Part shown: piece by piece, positions 16,623 to 25,433 of the stretch
Layout: every line of letters starts with the position of its first letter
Numbering within the stretch: position 1 is the stretch's first letter
Source: Actinobacteria bacterium Ga0077560
Lineage (GTDB): Bacteria > Actinomycetota > Thermoleophilia > Miltoncostaeales > Miltoncostaeaceae
Direction: 5' to 3'
Length of the DNA: 64,000 bases
Assembly: GCA_001464275.1 (NCBI GenBank)
Contig: LNFL01000179.1
Location: forward strand, 1 to 64,000
Translations under genes and position numbers: made by a program
The notes under the pieces: model-generated
Seen by the model: only the letters and a program-made list of their open reading frames with translations
Told to the model about the DNA's origin: nothing
Database searches by the model: none

Positions 16623-18187
16623 CCGGCACCGAGCTCACCAGGGATGTCGCGGCCGTCGTCGCGGCCGCCGGCGTCGCGCTGTTGCTGCTCGGCATCCCGG
16701 GCGTGCGACCGACACTCCGGCGGGTCGCCGGCCTCGGCCTGGTCGTGGCCGCCTGGATCACGCTGGCGATCACCCTGCTGCCCGACGGCGAGGCCCAGCG
16801 CATCGGCGACCGGCTCAGCGGGCCGGTGGGCGCCGTGGCGGGCCTGGCCGTGCTGGCGGGGGCCGCGGCGCTGCTGGCCGGGGCCGTGCGGCTCACGCTG
16901 CGCTGGCCCACCGCCTGGTTCGCCGCCCTCGGCATCGCCCTGCCGGTGCGCATCCCCGTGCCGATCGGCGGCGACGACCGCAACCTGCTGCTGCCGCTGT
17001 ACCTGGTGATCGCGGTCGGCGTCCTCGCGTTCGTCTGGAGACGGCTGCGCGGGCGGTTCACGGCCGGCGACGAGCCCTCGACGTTCATCGACATCCCCCT
17101 CGCCGCGTTCGTCATCTTCGCGCTCGTGTCCTGCGTGTGGAGCGTGGACGCAGAGGAGGGCGCGGTGAAGCTCGTCTTCTTCTACCTGCCCTTCCTGCTG
17201 CTGTACCTGGCGGTCGTCGCCCTGTGGCGGCACGCCCAGGGCCTGCGCGCCCTGGCCTGGGCCACCGTGGCCCTCGCCGTGCCGGTGGCGGTGCTGGCGG
17301 TGGTCCAGTACGTGACCCGCGACATCTTCCTGAACGTCCGCCTGCAGCAGGCGAACGTCTACAGCCGCTTCTTCCGGTCGAACGGCATCTTCTTCGACCC
17401 GAACATCCTGGGCCGGTTCCTGGTGGTGGCGATCATCGCCATCGTCGCGGTGGCCTGGCTGCGCCCGCACCGCCGGGAGCTGGTGGCCGCCGGGGTGCTG
17501 CTGGTGCCCCTGTGCGCCGGCCTGGCGGTCACGTTCTCGCGGTCGAGCTGCCTCATGCTGATGCTCGCCCTGGCGCTCATGTCCTGGTGGGCGTTCGGCG
17601 CCCGCCGCACGCTGGCGGTGGGCGGCGCCACCCTGGCGGTCCTGGCGCTCACCGCGTTCGCCGTGTCCAACAACGTCCGCAAGGTCGTGACCGACTACGA
17701 CCGGCTGGAGACGGTGAGCGAGGGACGCTTCGACCTCATCCGCGGCGGCGTGCAGATCTGGCAGGAGGCGCCCGTCCACGGGGCCGGGCTCGGCGGGTTC
17801 GAGAACCGCTACCAGGAGACCCTCACCCCGGCCGAGCAGCGCCGGGTGCGCGTGGTGATCAGCCACAACACCCCGGTCACCGTGCTGTCGGAGCTCGGCG
17901 CCATCGGGTTCGGGCTCTTCATCTGGCTGGGCCTGCGCCTGTGGCGCGCGCTCGCCGACGGCGCCCGGCGGGTCGGGGGGACCGACGGCTGGTACGTCTG
18001 GACCCTGCTGGCGCTGGTGTCCGGAATCCTCCTGCACGCCCTGTTCTACGCCGGGTTCTTCGAGGATCCGTTCCTCTGGGTCCTCACCGCGGGCGCCATG
18101 GCCATGGCCGCCGCGGGCGCGACCGCCGCGCGACCGGACCCCGCGGCGCAGGACGCCGAGATCCGGGAGCTCGCCCCGCCCGCGTGA
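16619..18187 (+). CDS. O-antigen ligase/polymerase-like (Wzy/WaaL family) membrane protein, putative CTG start
   Basis: The 522-residue protein has about a dozen transmembrane helices and the Wzy_C features SNGIFFDPNILGRFL, AVTFSRSSCLMLMLALA, and a large loop ending GAGLGGFENRYQETL...SHNTPVTVLSELG. It should polymerise or ligate lipid-linked oligosaccharides on the outer membrane face. No ATG, GTG or TTG is in frame near the expected start except a TTG at 16682 inside the first helix. A CTG at 16619 overlaps the previous TGA (CTGA), has GGAGGGG (16608-16614) four bases upstream, and restores the complete first helix. The CTG start is inference. Confidence 0.75.
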   Translation: MTGTELTRDVAAVVAAAGVALLLLGIPGVRPTLRRVAGLGLVVAAWITLAITLLPDGEAQRIGDRLSGPVGAVAGLAVLAGAAALLAGAVRLTLRWPTAWFAALGIALPVRIPVPIGGDDRNLLLPLYLVIAVGVLAFVWRRLRGRFTAGDEPSTFIDIPLAAFVIFALVSCVWSVDAEEGAVKLVFFYLPFLLLYLAVVALWRHAQGLRALAWATVALAVPVAVLAVVQYVTRDIFLNVRLQQANVYSRFFRSNGIFFDPNILGRFLVVAIIAIVAVAWLRPHRRELVAAGVLLVPLCAGLAVTFSRSSCLMLMLALALMSWWAFGARRTLAVGGATLAVLALTAFAVSNNVRKVVTDYDRLETVSEGRFDLIRGGVQIWQEAPVHGAGLGGFENRYQETLTPAEQRRVRVVISHNTPVTVLSELGAIGFGLFIWLGLRLWRALADGARRVGGTDGWYVWTLLALVSGILLHALFYAGFFEDPFLWVLTAGAMAMAAAGATAARPDPAAQDAEIRELAPPA

Positions 18188-19272
18188 GAATCGTCTGCCT
18201 CAGCAACATGTACCCCTCACCCGGGGCACCCGACTACGGGGCCTTCGTGCGGGACATGTGCGACGCCCTGCAGGCGCGGGGGCACGAGGTCGACCGCGTG
18301 GCGATCGTGACCCGCTCGGCGGGGGCCCTGCGGACACCCGCGAAGTACGGCGGGTTGCTGGCCCGCGCGGTGCGCGCCGTGCGCGGGGCGGACGTCGTCT
18401 ACGCGCACTACCTGTTCCCCACCGGGGCGATCGCGGCGGCCTGCCATCGGGTGACCGGCGTGCCGTGGGTGGTGACCGCCCACGGCGGCGACGTCGCCAA
18501 CCTCACCCGCGCGCCGGTTCGGCGCGCGACCGCCGCGGCCCTCGGATCGTGCGCCGGGGTGATCGCGGTGAGCCGCTACCTGGTGGAGCGCATGCACGAG
18601 GCCGGCCTGCACCCGCCGGACCTGCACGTGGTGAACATGGGCGTCGACATGGACCGGTTCGTGCCGGGCGACCGGGCGGCGGCCCGCCGCCGCCTGGGCA
18701 TCCCGGAGGACGGGCCGATGGTGGTCGCCGTCGGCGGGCTCACCGCGCGGAAGGACCCCCTCACCCTCCTGCAGGCCGTGGCCCGGCTGCGCGCCGGCCA
18801 CCCCACCGCCCGCGTGGCCTTCGTGGGCGACGGCCCGCTGGCCGACGCCGTCCGCCTGGGGGCGCGGCACCTCGGGATCCCGGACGGCGCGCTGCTGATG
18901 CCCGGCGCGCTCCCGCACGAGCGGGTGCCGGACTGGATCGCCGCGGCCGACGTGCTGTCCATGGTGAGCCGCGTGGAACCCCTGGGCGTCGCGGCCCTGG
19001 AGGCCCTCGCGGGTGGCCGCCCCGTGGTGACCACCTCGGTGGGTGGCGCCGCGGAGGTGGTGCCCGCGCGCGGCGCCGGCGCGGTGATCGCCCCCGGCAA
19101 CCCGGTGGCCCTGGCGGACGCCCTGGCCGCCAAGCTCGCCGATCCCCCGTCGCCCGCCGCGTGCCGCGCCGCCGCCTCGGGCCACGCGCTGGCCCGCCAG
19201 GCGGGCCGTGTCGCGGACATCCTGGCCGGCGCGGCCGGCGGGGAGGCCGCTGCTAGCCTCCACCGCCGATGA
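18184..19272 (+). CDS. Glycosyltransferase, GT4 family
   Basis: The 362-residue GT-B enzyme starts MRIVCLSNMYPSPGAPDYG. It has the acceptor-domain VYAHYLFPTGAIAAACHR and WVVTAHGGDVANLTR, and the donor-domain VVAVGGLTARKDPLTLLQAV, FVGDGPLADAV and the E-x7-E type site VSRVEPLGVAALEALAGGRP. It adds a sugar during assembly of the surface glycan at the cytoplasmic face. GTGA overlap with the upstream polymerase and ATGA overlap with the downstream one. Confidence 0.87.
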   Translation: MRIVCLSNMYPSPGAPDYGAFVRDMCDALQARGHEVDRVAIVTRSAGALRTPAKYGGLLARAVRAVRGADVVYAHYLFPTGAIAAACHRVTGVPWVVTAHGGDVANLTRAPVRRATAAALGSCAGVIAVSRYLVERMHEAGLHPPDLHVVNMGVDMDRFVPGDRAAARRRLGIPEDGPMVVAVGGLTARKDPLTLLQAVARLRAGHPTARVAFVGDGPLADAVRLGARHLGIPDGALLMPGALPHERVPDWIAAADVLSMVSRVEPLGVAALEALAGGRPVVTTSVGGAAEVVPARGAGAVIAPGNPVALADALAAKLADPPSPAACRAAASGHALARQAGRVADILAGAAGGEAAASLHRR

Positions 19273-20726
19273 CGGGCCAGGCACCACCAGCAGGCGGGCT
19301 CGCGCCTCCCCGCGGCCCGGTGCTCGGCGCCGGCCTCGCGGCGGCGGCCGGAGCGGCGATCACGGTGCTCTCGCCGGCCGCGGGCATCGCCTTCACGGCA
19401 CTCGCCGCCCTGCTCATCGCGATCCGCCGCATGCCGGTGCCGCGCCTGGCGGTGGGCTTCGTGACCGTCACCGCCCTGGCCGCCATCGCGGGCCCCAACC
19501 TGGCGATCCCACAGGCGCCGTGGCTGTTCCTGTTCCGCATCATGATCGTCACGCTGGCCCTCGGCACGCTGGGGTACCTGCTGATGGGCGGCACGATCTC
19601 CGCCAGCCGCGCCATCTCGGTCCCGGCGGGCCTGCTGGGGCTCATGATCCTGTGGTCGGCGATGTCGGTGGCGTGGGCGCAGGACGACGTGGCCGCCCTG
19701 CGCTGGACGCTGTTCCTGACGATGATGGGCGGGCTGGCGCTGGCCATCCCGGTGGCGTTCGCCACGCGCGACCGCGCGGTGCGCCTGCTGAAGGTCCTGG
19801 GCGTGGCCTTCGCCGTGGTGAGCCTCATCTCCCTGATGGAGATCGTCGCCGGGATCCGGCTGCCCACCTCGCGCCTGGCCGGGCGGTCGCAGGATGTCGC
19901 GTTCGCCGCCACCTCCGTGTTCGGCAACGAGAACAACCTCGCCACGTACCTCACCCTCACCCTGCCGTACCTGCTGGTGCTGCCGCTGGTGTTCCGCGAC
20001 ATCCGCCTGCGCGCGGTGGGGATCGGCGGGGGGGTGGCCGCCATGCTCGCCCTGCTCTACACCGGCAGCAAGGCCAACATCCTGGCCTTCGGGATCATCC
20101 TGATCACCCTGCTGCTGTTCGCCGGGACGGACCACCGCCAGCGCGGCCGGGCCATCTCCGCCGCCGTGATCGCCGCGCTGGCCGTGGCCATGGTGGTGCC
20201 CGCGATGCAGGGGTCCGGCGTCATCTCGCTTCCCGACCGGGCCGTCACCAAGTTCGACTTCTCCCTGTTGCGGGAGCAGGTCGACACCGGCGTGGGCTCC
20301 GGCGCGGTGCGCTCGAGCCTGCTGGAGGACGGCCTGTCGCTGGTGCACGAGACCGGCGGCATCGGCGTGGGCGCCGGGAACGCCGACGTGCGCGTGCGCT
20401 CGCTGCGCGACTTCCCCGGCGTCGCGAACCTGCACAACTGGTGGCTCGAGGTCACGGTGAACCTCGGGCTCATCGGCCTGGCCCTGTACGCCTCCTTCTT
20501 CGGGTTCCTGCTCACCCGGCAGCTGCGGGAGGCCCGTCTGACCCGTGATCCCCTGGTGCGGTACATGGCCCTCGCCGGCGGCACGTCACTGGCCGGGTTC
20601 ACGGTGGGCAGCCTCGGGCCGTCCAGCGTCATCCATTTCGCCCCGATGTGGATCACCTTCGGGCTCGGCATGCTTGCCGTCGCGCTCGCCCAGCGCGCCC
20701 GCGACAACGGAGGCACCCTGCCGTGA
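19269..20726 (+). CDS. Second O-antigen ligase/polymerase-like (Wzy family) membrane protein
   Basis: The 485-residue protein has 11-12 helices and the Wzy_C pattern SVFGNENNLATYLTLTLPYL, LYTGSKANILAFG, then the large loop GIGVGAGNADVRVRSL...NLHNWWLEVTVNLGLIGL. It differs clearly in sequence from the polymerase at 16619, so the locus carries two enzymes of this fold. One may polymerise repeat units and the other ligate the chain to its acceptor; the sequence alone cannot tell which. ATG overlaps the upstream stop, and the gene ends in GTGA overlap with the next glycosyltransferase. Confidence 0.83.
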   Translation: MTGQAPPAGGLAPPRGPVLGAGLAAAAGAAITVLSPAAGIAFTALAALLIAIRRMPVPRLAVGFVTVTALAAIAGPNLAIPQAPWLFLFRIMIVTLALGTLGYLLMGGTISASRAISVPAGLLGLMILWSAMSVAWAQDDVAALRWTLFLTMMGGLALAIPVAFATRDRAVRLLKVLGVAFAVVSLISLMEIVAGIRLPTSRLAGRSQDVAFAATSVFGNENNLATYLTLTLPYLLVLPLVFRDIRLRAVGIGGGVAAMLALLYTGSKANILAFGIILITLLLFAGTDHRQRGRAISAAVIAALAVAMVVPAMQGSGVISLPDRAVTKFDFSLLREQVDTGVGSGAVRSSLLEDGLSLVHETGGIGVGAGNADVRVRSLRDFPGVANLHNWWLEVTVNLGLIGLALYASFFGFLLTRQLREARLTRDPLVRYMALAGGTSLAGFTVGSLGPSSVIHFAPMWITFGLGMLAVALAQRARDNGGTLP

Positions 20727-21919
20727 AGATCCTGATGCTGAGCCACATGTACCCCAGCGCCGTGAACCCCACGGCCGGGATCTTCGTGCACGAGCAGGTG
20801 CGGGCCCTGCGGGACCTGGGCCACGACGTGCGGGTGATGTCGCCCAAGGGCTGGGCGCCTCCGCTGCTGGACCGCTGGAGCGCGTACCACGACGTGCCGG
20901 GCACCGACGTCATCGACGGCGTCCCGGTGATCTACCCGCGCAAGCTCACCCTGCCCGGCGCGCGCCTGGGCGCCCGGAACGCCGACGCCATGCGGTGGGC
21001 CATCCACCGGCCGCTGCGCCGCATCCACGCCCGCTGGCCCTTCGAGGTCATCCACGCCCACATGCTGGTTCCCGACGGCTGGGCCGCCGCGCGCGTGGGC
21101 GCGGAGCTGGGCGTGCCGGTGCTCGCCACCGCCCACCGCGCCGACGTGATCGACCTGCCGGCCCGCAGCGCCGCCCTGCGCGAGCGGGTGCGTCAGGCCG
21201 TGGAGTCCATCGACCAGATCGTGACCGTGAGCCGGGCGATCCAGGGTGAGGCGGAGTCCTGCGGCACGCCGCGCCGCCCCGTGCAGGTGGTGGCCAACGG
21301 CGCCGACACCTCGGTGTTCATGCCGCACGACATGGCCGAGGCCCGCGCCCGCCTGGGCCTGCCGGCCGATGACCGGGTGGTCACCTACGTGGGCAAGCTG
21401 GTGCCGCGCAAGGGCGTGGACGTGCTCATCGAGGCCATGGGCCTGCTGGCGGCCCGCCGTGATGACGGCGCACCGCTGCTGGTGATGGGCGGCATCGGCG
21501 AGCTGCGCGAGCCACTGGAGGCACGGGCCCGGGAGCTGGGCATCGGCGACCGAGTCCGGTTCGTGGGCAAGATCCCCCACGACGACGTGGCCTGGTACAT
21601 GGCCGCGGGGGAGTTCTTCGTGCTGCCGAGCCACTCCGAGGGGCTGCCCACCGTGTGCTGCGAGGCGCTCAACTGCGCCCGGCCGGTGGTGGCCACCGCG
21701 GTGGACGGCACCCCCGAGATCGTGCGGCACGAGGACACCGGCCTGCTGGTGCCGGCCGGCGACGCCGAGGCCCTGGCCCTCGCGCTGGGCCGCATGCTCG
21801 ACGAGCCGGGCCTGCGCGACCGCCTGGCCGAACGCGCCCTGGCGGTGGGCCGCGACGAGTACACCTGGGCGGCCAACGCCCGGCGCAACGCCGAGCTCTA
21901 CGCGGAGCTGGTGGCGTGA
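20723..21919 (+). CDS. Glycosyltransferase, GT4 family
   Basis: The 398-residue enzyme starts MKILMLSHMYPSAVNPTAGI, has VIHAHMLVPDGWAAARVG and LATAHRADVIDLPAR in the acceptor domain, and VTYVGKLVPRKGVDVLIEAM plus VLPSHSEGLPTVCCEALNCA (E-x7-E) in the donor domain. This is a canonical GT4 (WcaL/Pel-type) retaining enzyme. GGAGG lies about 9 bases before the GTG start, which also overlaps the previous stop. It shares the N-terminal YPS motif with the GT4 at 18184, suggesting related acceptors. Confidence 0.88.
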   Translation: MKILMLSHMYPSAVNPTAGIFVHEQVRALRDLGHDVRVMSPKGWAPPLLDRWSAYHDVPGTDVIDGVPVIYPRKLTLPGARLGARNADAMRWAIHRPLRRIHARWPFEVIHAHMLVPDGWAAARVGAELGVPVLATAHRADVIDLPARSAALRERVRQAVESIDQIVTVSRAIQGEAESCGTPRRPVQVVANGADTSVFMPHDMAEARARLGLPADDRVVTYVGKLVPRKGVDVLIEAMGLLAARRDDGAPLLVMGGIGELREPLEARARELGIGDRVRFVGKIPHDDVAWYMAAGEFFVLPSHSEGLPTVCCEALNCARPVVATAVDGTPEIVRHEDTGLLVPAGDAEALALALGRMLDEPGLRDRLAERALAVGRDEYTWAANARRNAELYAELVA

Positions 21920-23085
21920 GCCGCCCCGCCGCGATCGTGCTGCAGGCCTCCGGGCCGAACAGCCTGGGCATCATCCGGGCCCTGGCCGCCGAGGGCGTGC
22001 GGGTGATCGCCGCCGACCACGACCCGCACGCGCTGGGCAAGGCGTCCCGGTACGCCCACCCCGCCCACACCGCGGACCCGCTCACCGAGCCGGACCGCTT
22101 CGTGGAGGACCTGCTGGCCATCGGCCGTCAGCTGGGCGACCGCCCCGTGCTGTTCCCCACCCACGACGAGGCCATCGCCGCAATCGGACCCCGCGAGGCC
22201 GAGGTGGACGCGCTGCTGCGCCGCCCCTGGACGCCGTGGGATCGGATGCAGGTGATCATGGACAAGGGCGGCCAGCACGCCGCCGCCCGGCGCATCGGCT
22301 TCCCGCGCCCCGGCACCACCGACCCCGCCGAGGACGCCGACCCCGTGCTGGCGGTGCGCGACGCCGGCCTGCGCTACCCGGTCATCCTCAAGCCCCGCTA
22401 CGCCCCCGAGTTCCGCCGCAGGTTCCGCGTGCAGGTCATGCGGTGCGAGAACGAGGAGGAGCTGCGCCGGCGGTGGGAGGACGCGGCCCCGTACGGACCG
22501 CAGATCCAGGAGGTCATCCCGGGCGGGGACGAGCAGCTGTGGACCCTCGGCAGCTATCGCGGCGCCGACGGGCAGCGGATCGCCTCCTTCACCGGCCACA
22601 AGCTGCGCCAGTGGCCCCCGGAGTTCGGCACGGCCCGATCGGCGGAGGCCCACTGGGACCCGCTGTTCGCCGACCGCTGCCACGCCCTGCTGGACGAGCT
22701 GGGCTTCCACGGCATCTCCCAGGTGGAGGTCAAGCGGGACCCCCGCGATGGGCGCGACCACCTCATCGAGGTGAACCCGCGTTCCTGGCTGTGGATCTCG
22801 CTGGCCACCGCCTGCGGGGTGAACCTGCCGTACGCCTGCTACCTGGACGCCATCGGCGAGACCCGCCACTGGACCGGCGGCCACCGCTCCAACGTGCGCT
22901 GGGCGCTGCTGCCCAAACACCTCGCCGCCAGCGTGAAGGAGGTCCGGCGCGGGCGCTGGGGCGCCGGCGCGTTCGCCCGGTCGCTGCGGCCGCCGCTGGT
23001 GGACGGGGTGGCGTCGCTTCGCGACCCGCGACCCGCCCGGCAGGTCTACGGCCGCATGCTCCGGCGCGGCGGGGGCGGCGCGTGA
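21916..23085 (+). CDS. ATP-grasp ligase (carboxylate-amine ligase-like)
   Basis: The 389-residue protein has an N-terminal Rossmann-like part (AAIVLQASGPNSLGIIRALA), then ATP-grasp A and B subdomains with YPVILKPRYAPEFRRRF, IQEVIPGGDEQLWTLGSYRG and the metal-binding VEVKRDPRDGRDHLIEVNPR. Such enzymes in polysaccharide loci, related to D-aspartate ligase and carbamoyl-phosphate-synthase-like proteins, attach amino acids or acids to sugars or peptides. The actual substrate cannot be inferred. Overlaps both neighbours by 4 bp. Confidence 0.8.
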   Translation: MSRPAAIVLQASGPNSLGIIRALAAEGVRVIAADHDPHALGKASRYAHPAHTADPLTEPDRFVEDLLAIGRQLGDRPVLFPTHDEAIAAIGPREAEVDALLRRPWTPWDRMQVIMDKGGQHAAARRIGFPRPGTTDPAEDADPVLAVRDAGLRYPVILKPRYAPEFRRRFRVQVMRCENEEELRRRWEDAAPYGPQIQEVIPGGDEQLWTLGSYRGADGQRIASFTGHKLRQWPPEFGTARSAEAHWDPLFADRCHALLDELGFHGISQVEVKRDPRDGRDHLIEVNPRSWLWISLATACGVNLPYACYLDAIGETRHWTGGHRSNVRWALLPKHLAASVKEVRRGRWGAGAFARSLRPPLVDGVASLRDPRPARQVYGRMLRRGGGGA

Positions 23086-25433
23086 GCCTCACCATCCGCA
23101 TCGAGGCCTGCCCCGAGCGCTTCGTGCCGCGCGCGCGCTGGGTGCTGGGCATCCTCGCGGAGGCCATCGGCGAGGAGGCCGTCTTCACCGACGGCCCGGC
23201 CGAGCTGGTCTACTCCCCGCGCCCACCGGACGACGGCGGCGTGTGGATCCCCGCCGACGGCGCGGCGCAGGCGTTCTTCGACGGCCGCGAGGCGTTCCCG
23301 GGTCCCACCGCCCACCGCATCGGGAACCTCGTGTTCCTGTTCCCGCTGCGCGACGCGGCCCTGCCGGTGCCGGGCGACGTCGTGGCCAGCGCCTTCCACC
23401 TGCTCGCCCGCTGGGACGAGTGGTGCGTGCCCGATCGCGACCGCTTCGGCCGCCTGCCGTACGCGCGGACGACGTTCGCCCGGATGGGCATCGACCCCGA
23501 GGAGCCCCCGGTGGAGGGCTACATCGCGCTCCTGCGCGGTGCCCTGGGACGTCCCGAGCCCCGCGGCTGGTCGGTGTTCCTGACCCACGACATCGACCGC
23601 ATCCGGCGACGCGGGCCCAAGCAGCTGGCCGGCATCGCGCGGCGCAGTCCGGCCCGGGCGGTCTCGACCCTGCTGGGCCCCGATCCGTGGGACAACATCC
23701 CGGAGCTGCTGTGGACCACCGGCCGGCGCGGCCTGGCGTCCACGGTGTACTTCATCGGGCGCAACGCCCACCGGCTGGACGGCACCCCGCGGGCGGTCTA
23801 CGAGGCCACCCGCGCCGACATGGCCCGCGCGGTCCGCGCGGCCGGCGGCGAGGTGGGGCTGCACGCCTCGTTCGCCTCCTCGGAGGACGGCCGCGCGCTG
23901 AAGGCCGAGCTGGACGCGTTCCAGGCCGAGATCGGCGGCGGGGTCGTGGGGGTGCGGTACCACTACCTGCGCTTCCGCTACCACGAGACGGTCCGCTGGC
24001 TGGAGGACGCGGGGCTGGCCTACGACTCCAGCCTGGGATGGGCGGAGACCCCCGGCTTCGCGGCCGGCATCGCCCGCCCGTTCCGGCCGTGGATCATGGG
24101 GGAGGAGCGCCCCGCCGACCTGCGCCTGGTGCCCCTCGCCGTGATGGACACCACGCTGCACTCGTACCTCAAGCTCGATGCGGAAGCTGCCCGTGAGCGG
24201 GCGCTTTCGGTGCTGGACCGCGTGCGCCGGGCGGGCGGGGCGGCCTGCCTGCTGTGGCACAACACCTACCTCGCCGACGACCGGGCCCCCGGGTACGGCC
24301 CGCTGTGGGAGCGGCTGCTGGACGACCTCGCCGAGCGGGGCGCGGAGCTGGGGCCGGTGAGCCCGCAGCCGGTCCCCGAGGGCGCGGACCTCTCCGGCCG
24401 CCGGGTGCTGCACCTCACCAGCGTCCACCGGCCCCGCGACGTCCGCATCCTGCACAAGGAGGCCGCCGCCGCGGCCCGCGCCGGGGCCGGTGCCCGGGTG
24501 CTGGCGCTGCGCACGCCCGCGGCCCGCGGCAAGCGCATCGCCGCCGGCTGGCGCATGGCGGCCCGCGCCCGGAAGGCCGGCGCCGACGTGTTCCACGTCC
24601 ACGACCCCGAGCTGCTGCCCGCGGCCGTGTGGCTGGCCCGCCGATCCGGCACGCCGGTGGTCTACGACGTGCACGAATACCTGGGCGAGACGGTGCGCAC
24701 CAAGCGCTGGCTGCCCGCGCCGGTGCGCCTGCCGCTCGCGTGGGCGGCGTCCCGCGCCGAGCGGGCGCTCGCCGCCCGCCTGGACGGCGTCGTGGGCGTG
24801 AACGGCGACCTGGCCGCGCGGTTCGCCGCGGCGGGCGCGCGGACCGCCACCTCGGTCACCAACGCCCCGTGGGGCACCGCCTTCCCGGAGCCCGCCCCGG
24901 CAACCGAGCCCGTGGTGCTCTACGTGGGCGGCCTGGGACCGCTGCGCGGCCTGCCGCTCATGCTCGAGGCCTTCCCGATGGTCACCACGCCGGACGCCCG
25001 CCTGGTGCTGGCGGGACCCGGCGACCCGGGCCCGCTGCCCGACCGGGTGACCCTGCTGGGCATCGTGGACCACAGCGAGGTGGCCGGCCTGCTCGCCGGC
25101 GCCGCCGTGGCGTGGATCCCGCTCACCCGGCACGGCAACTACGCCCGCGCCGTCCCCACCAAGCTGGTGGAGGCCATGGCCGCGGGCCGCCCCGTGGTGG
25201 CCAGCGACATCGGGCGGATGGCCATGATCGTGCGCGACGCCGGGTGCGGCATCCTGGTGCCGCCCGACGACCCCGCGGCGCACGCCGCGGCGATCGACCG
25301 CCTGCTGGGCGACCCGGAGGAGGCCGCCCGCATGGGCCGCGCCGGCCGACAGGCCTTCCTGGACGGCCTGGCCTTCGAGGCCCAGGCCGGGCGCCTCACC
25401 TCCTTCTACGCCGGTCTCCTGGGGGTCCGCTGA
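23082..25433 (+). CDS. Bifunctional polysaccharide deacetylase-like / GT4 glycosyltransferase fusion
   Basis: One uninterrupted frame of 783 residues joins two enzymes. Residues 1-425 resemble DUF7033/NodB-type polysaccharide deacetylases: WSVFLTHDIDRIRRRGPKQL (THDID at 168-172, first metal motif), the HASF motif at 261-264 and the C-terminal WHN at 392-394. After a short linker, residues from about 440 form a GT4 enzyme (RVLHLTSVHRPRDVRILHKE, DVFHVHDPELLPAAVWLA, YDVHEYLGETVR, LYVGGLGPLRGLPLMLEAF, VPTKLVEAMAAGRP). The GT half belongs to the DHDPE-type clade. The fusion may couple sugar addition to N-deacetylation. A lost stop between two ancestral genes is the alternative origin. Confidence 0.82.
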   Translation: MSLTIRIEACPERFVPRARWVLGILAEAIGEEAVFTDGPAELVYSPRPPDDGGVWIPADGAAQAFFDGREAFPGPTAHRIGNLVFLFPLRDAALPVPGDVVASAFHLLARWDEWCVPDRDRFGRLPYARTTFARMGIDPEEPPVEGYIALLRGALGRPEPRGWSVFLTHDIDRIRRRGPKQLAGIARRSPARAVSTLLGPDPWDNIPELLWTTGRRGLASTVYFIGRNAHRLDGTPRAVYEATRADMARAVRAAGGEVGLHASFASSEDGRALKAELDAFQAEIGGGVVGVRYHYLRFRYHETVRWLEDAGLAYDSSLGWAETPGFAAGIARPFRPWIMGEERPADLRLVPLAVMDTTLHSYLKLDAEAARERALSVLDRVRRAGGAACLLWHNTYLADDRAPGYGPLWERLLDDLAERGAELGPVSPQPVPEGADLSGRRVLHLTSVHRPRDVRILHKEAAAAARAGAGARVLALRTPAARGKRIAAGWRMAARARKAGADVFHVHDPELLPAAVWLARRSGTPVVYDVHEYLGETVRTKRWLPAPVRLPLAWAASRAERALAARLDGVVGVNGDLAARFAAAGARTATSVTNAPWGTAFPEPAPATEPVVLYVGGLGPLRGLPLMLEAFPMVTTPDARLVLAGPGDPGPLPDRVTLLGIVDHSEVAGLLAGAAVAWIPLTRHGNYARAVPTKLVEAMAAGRPVVASDIGRMAMIVRDAGCGILVPPDDPAAHAAAIDRLLGDPEEAARMGRAGRQAFLDGLAFEAQAGRLTSFYAGLLGVR

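Noticed and set aside
16682-18187. TTG at 16682 as the start of the Wzy-like protein
   Set aside because: It would begin inside the first transmembrane helix and lacks a ribosome-binding sequence. The upstream CTG has GGAGGGG at proper spacing.
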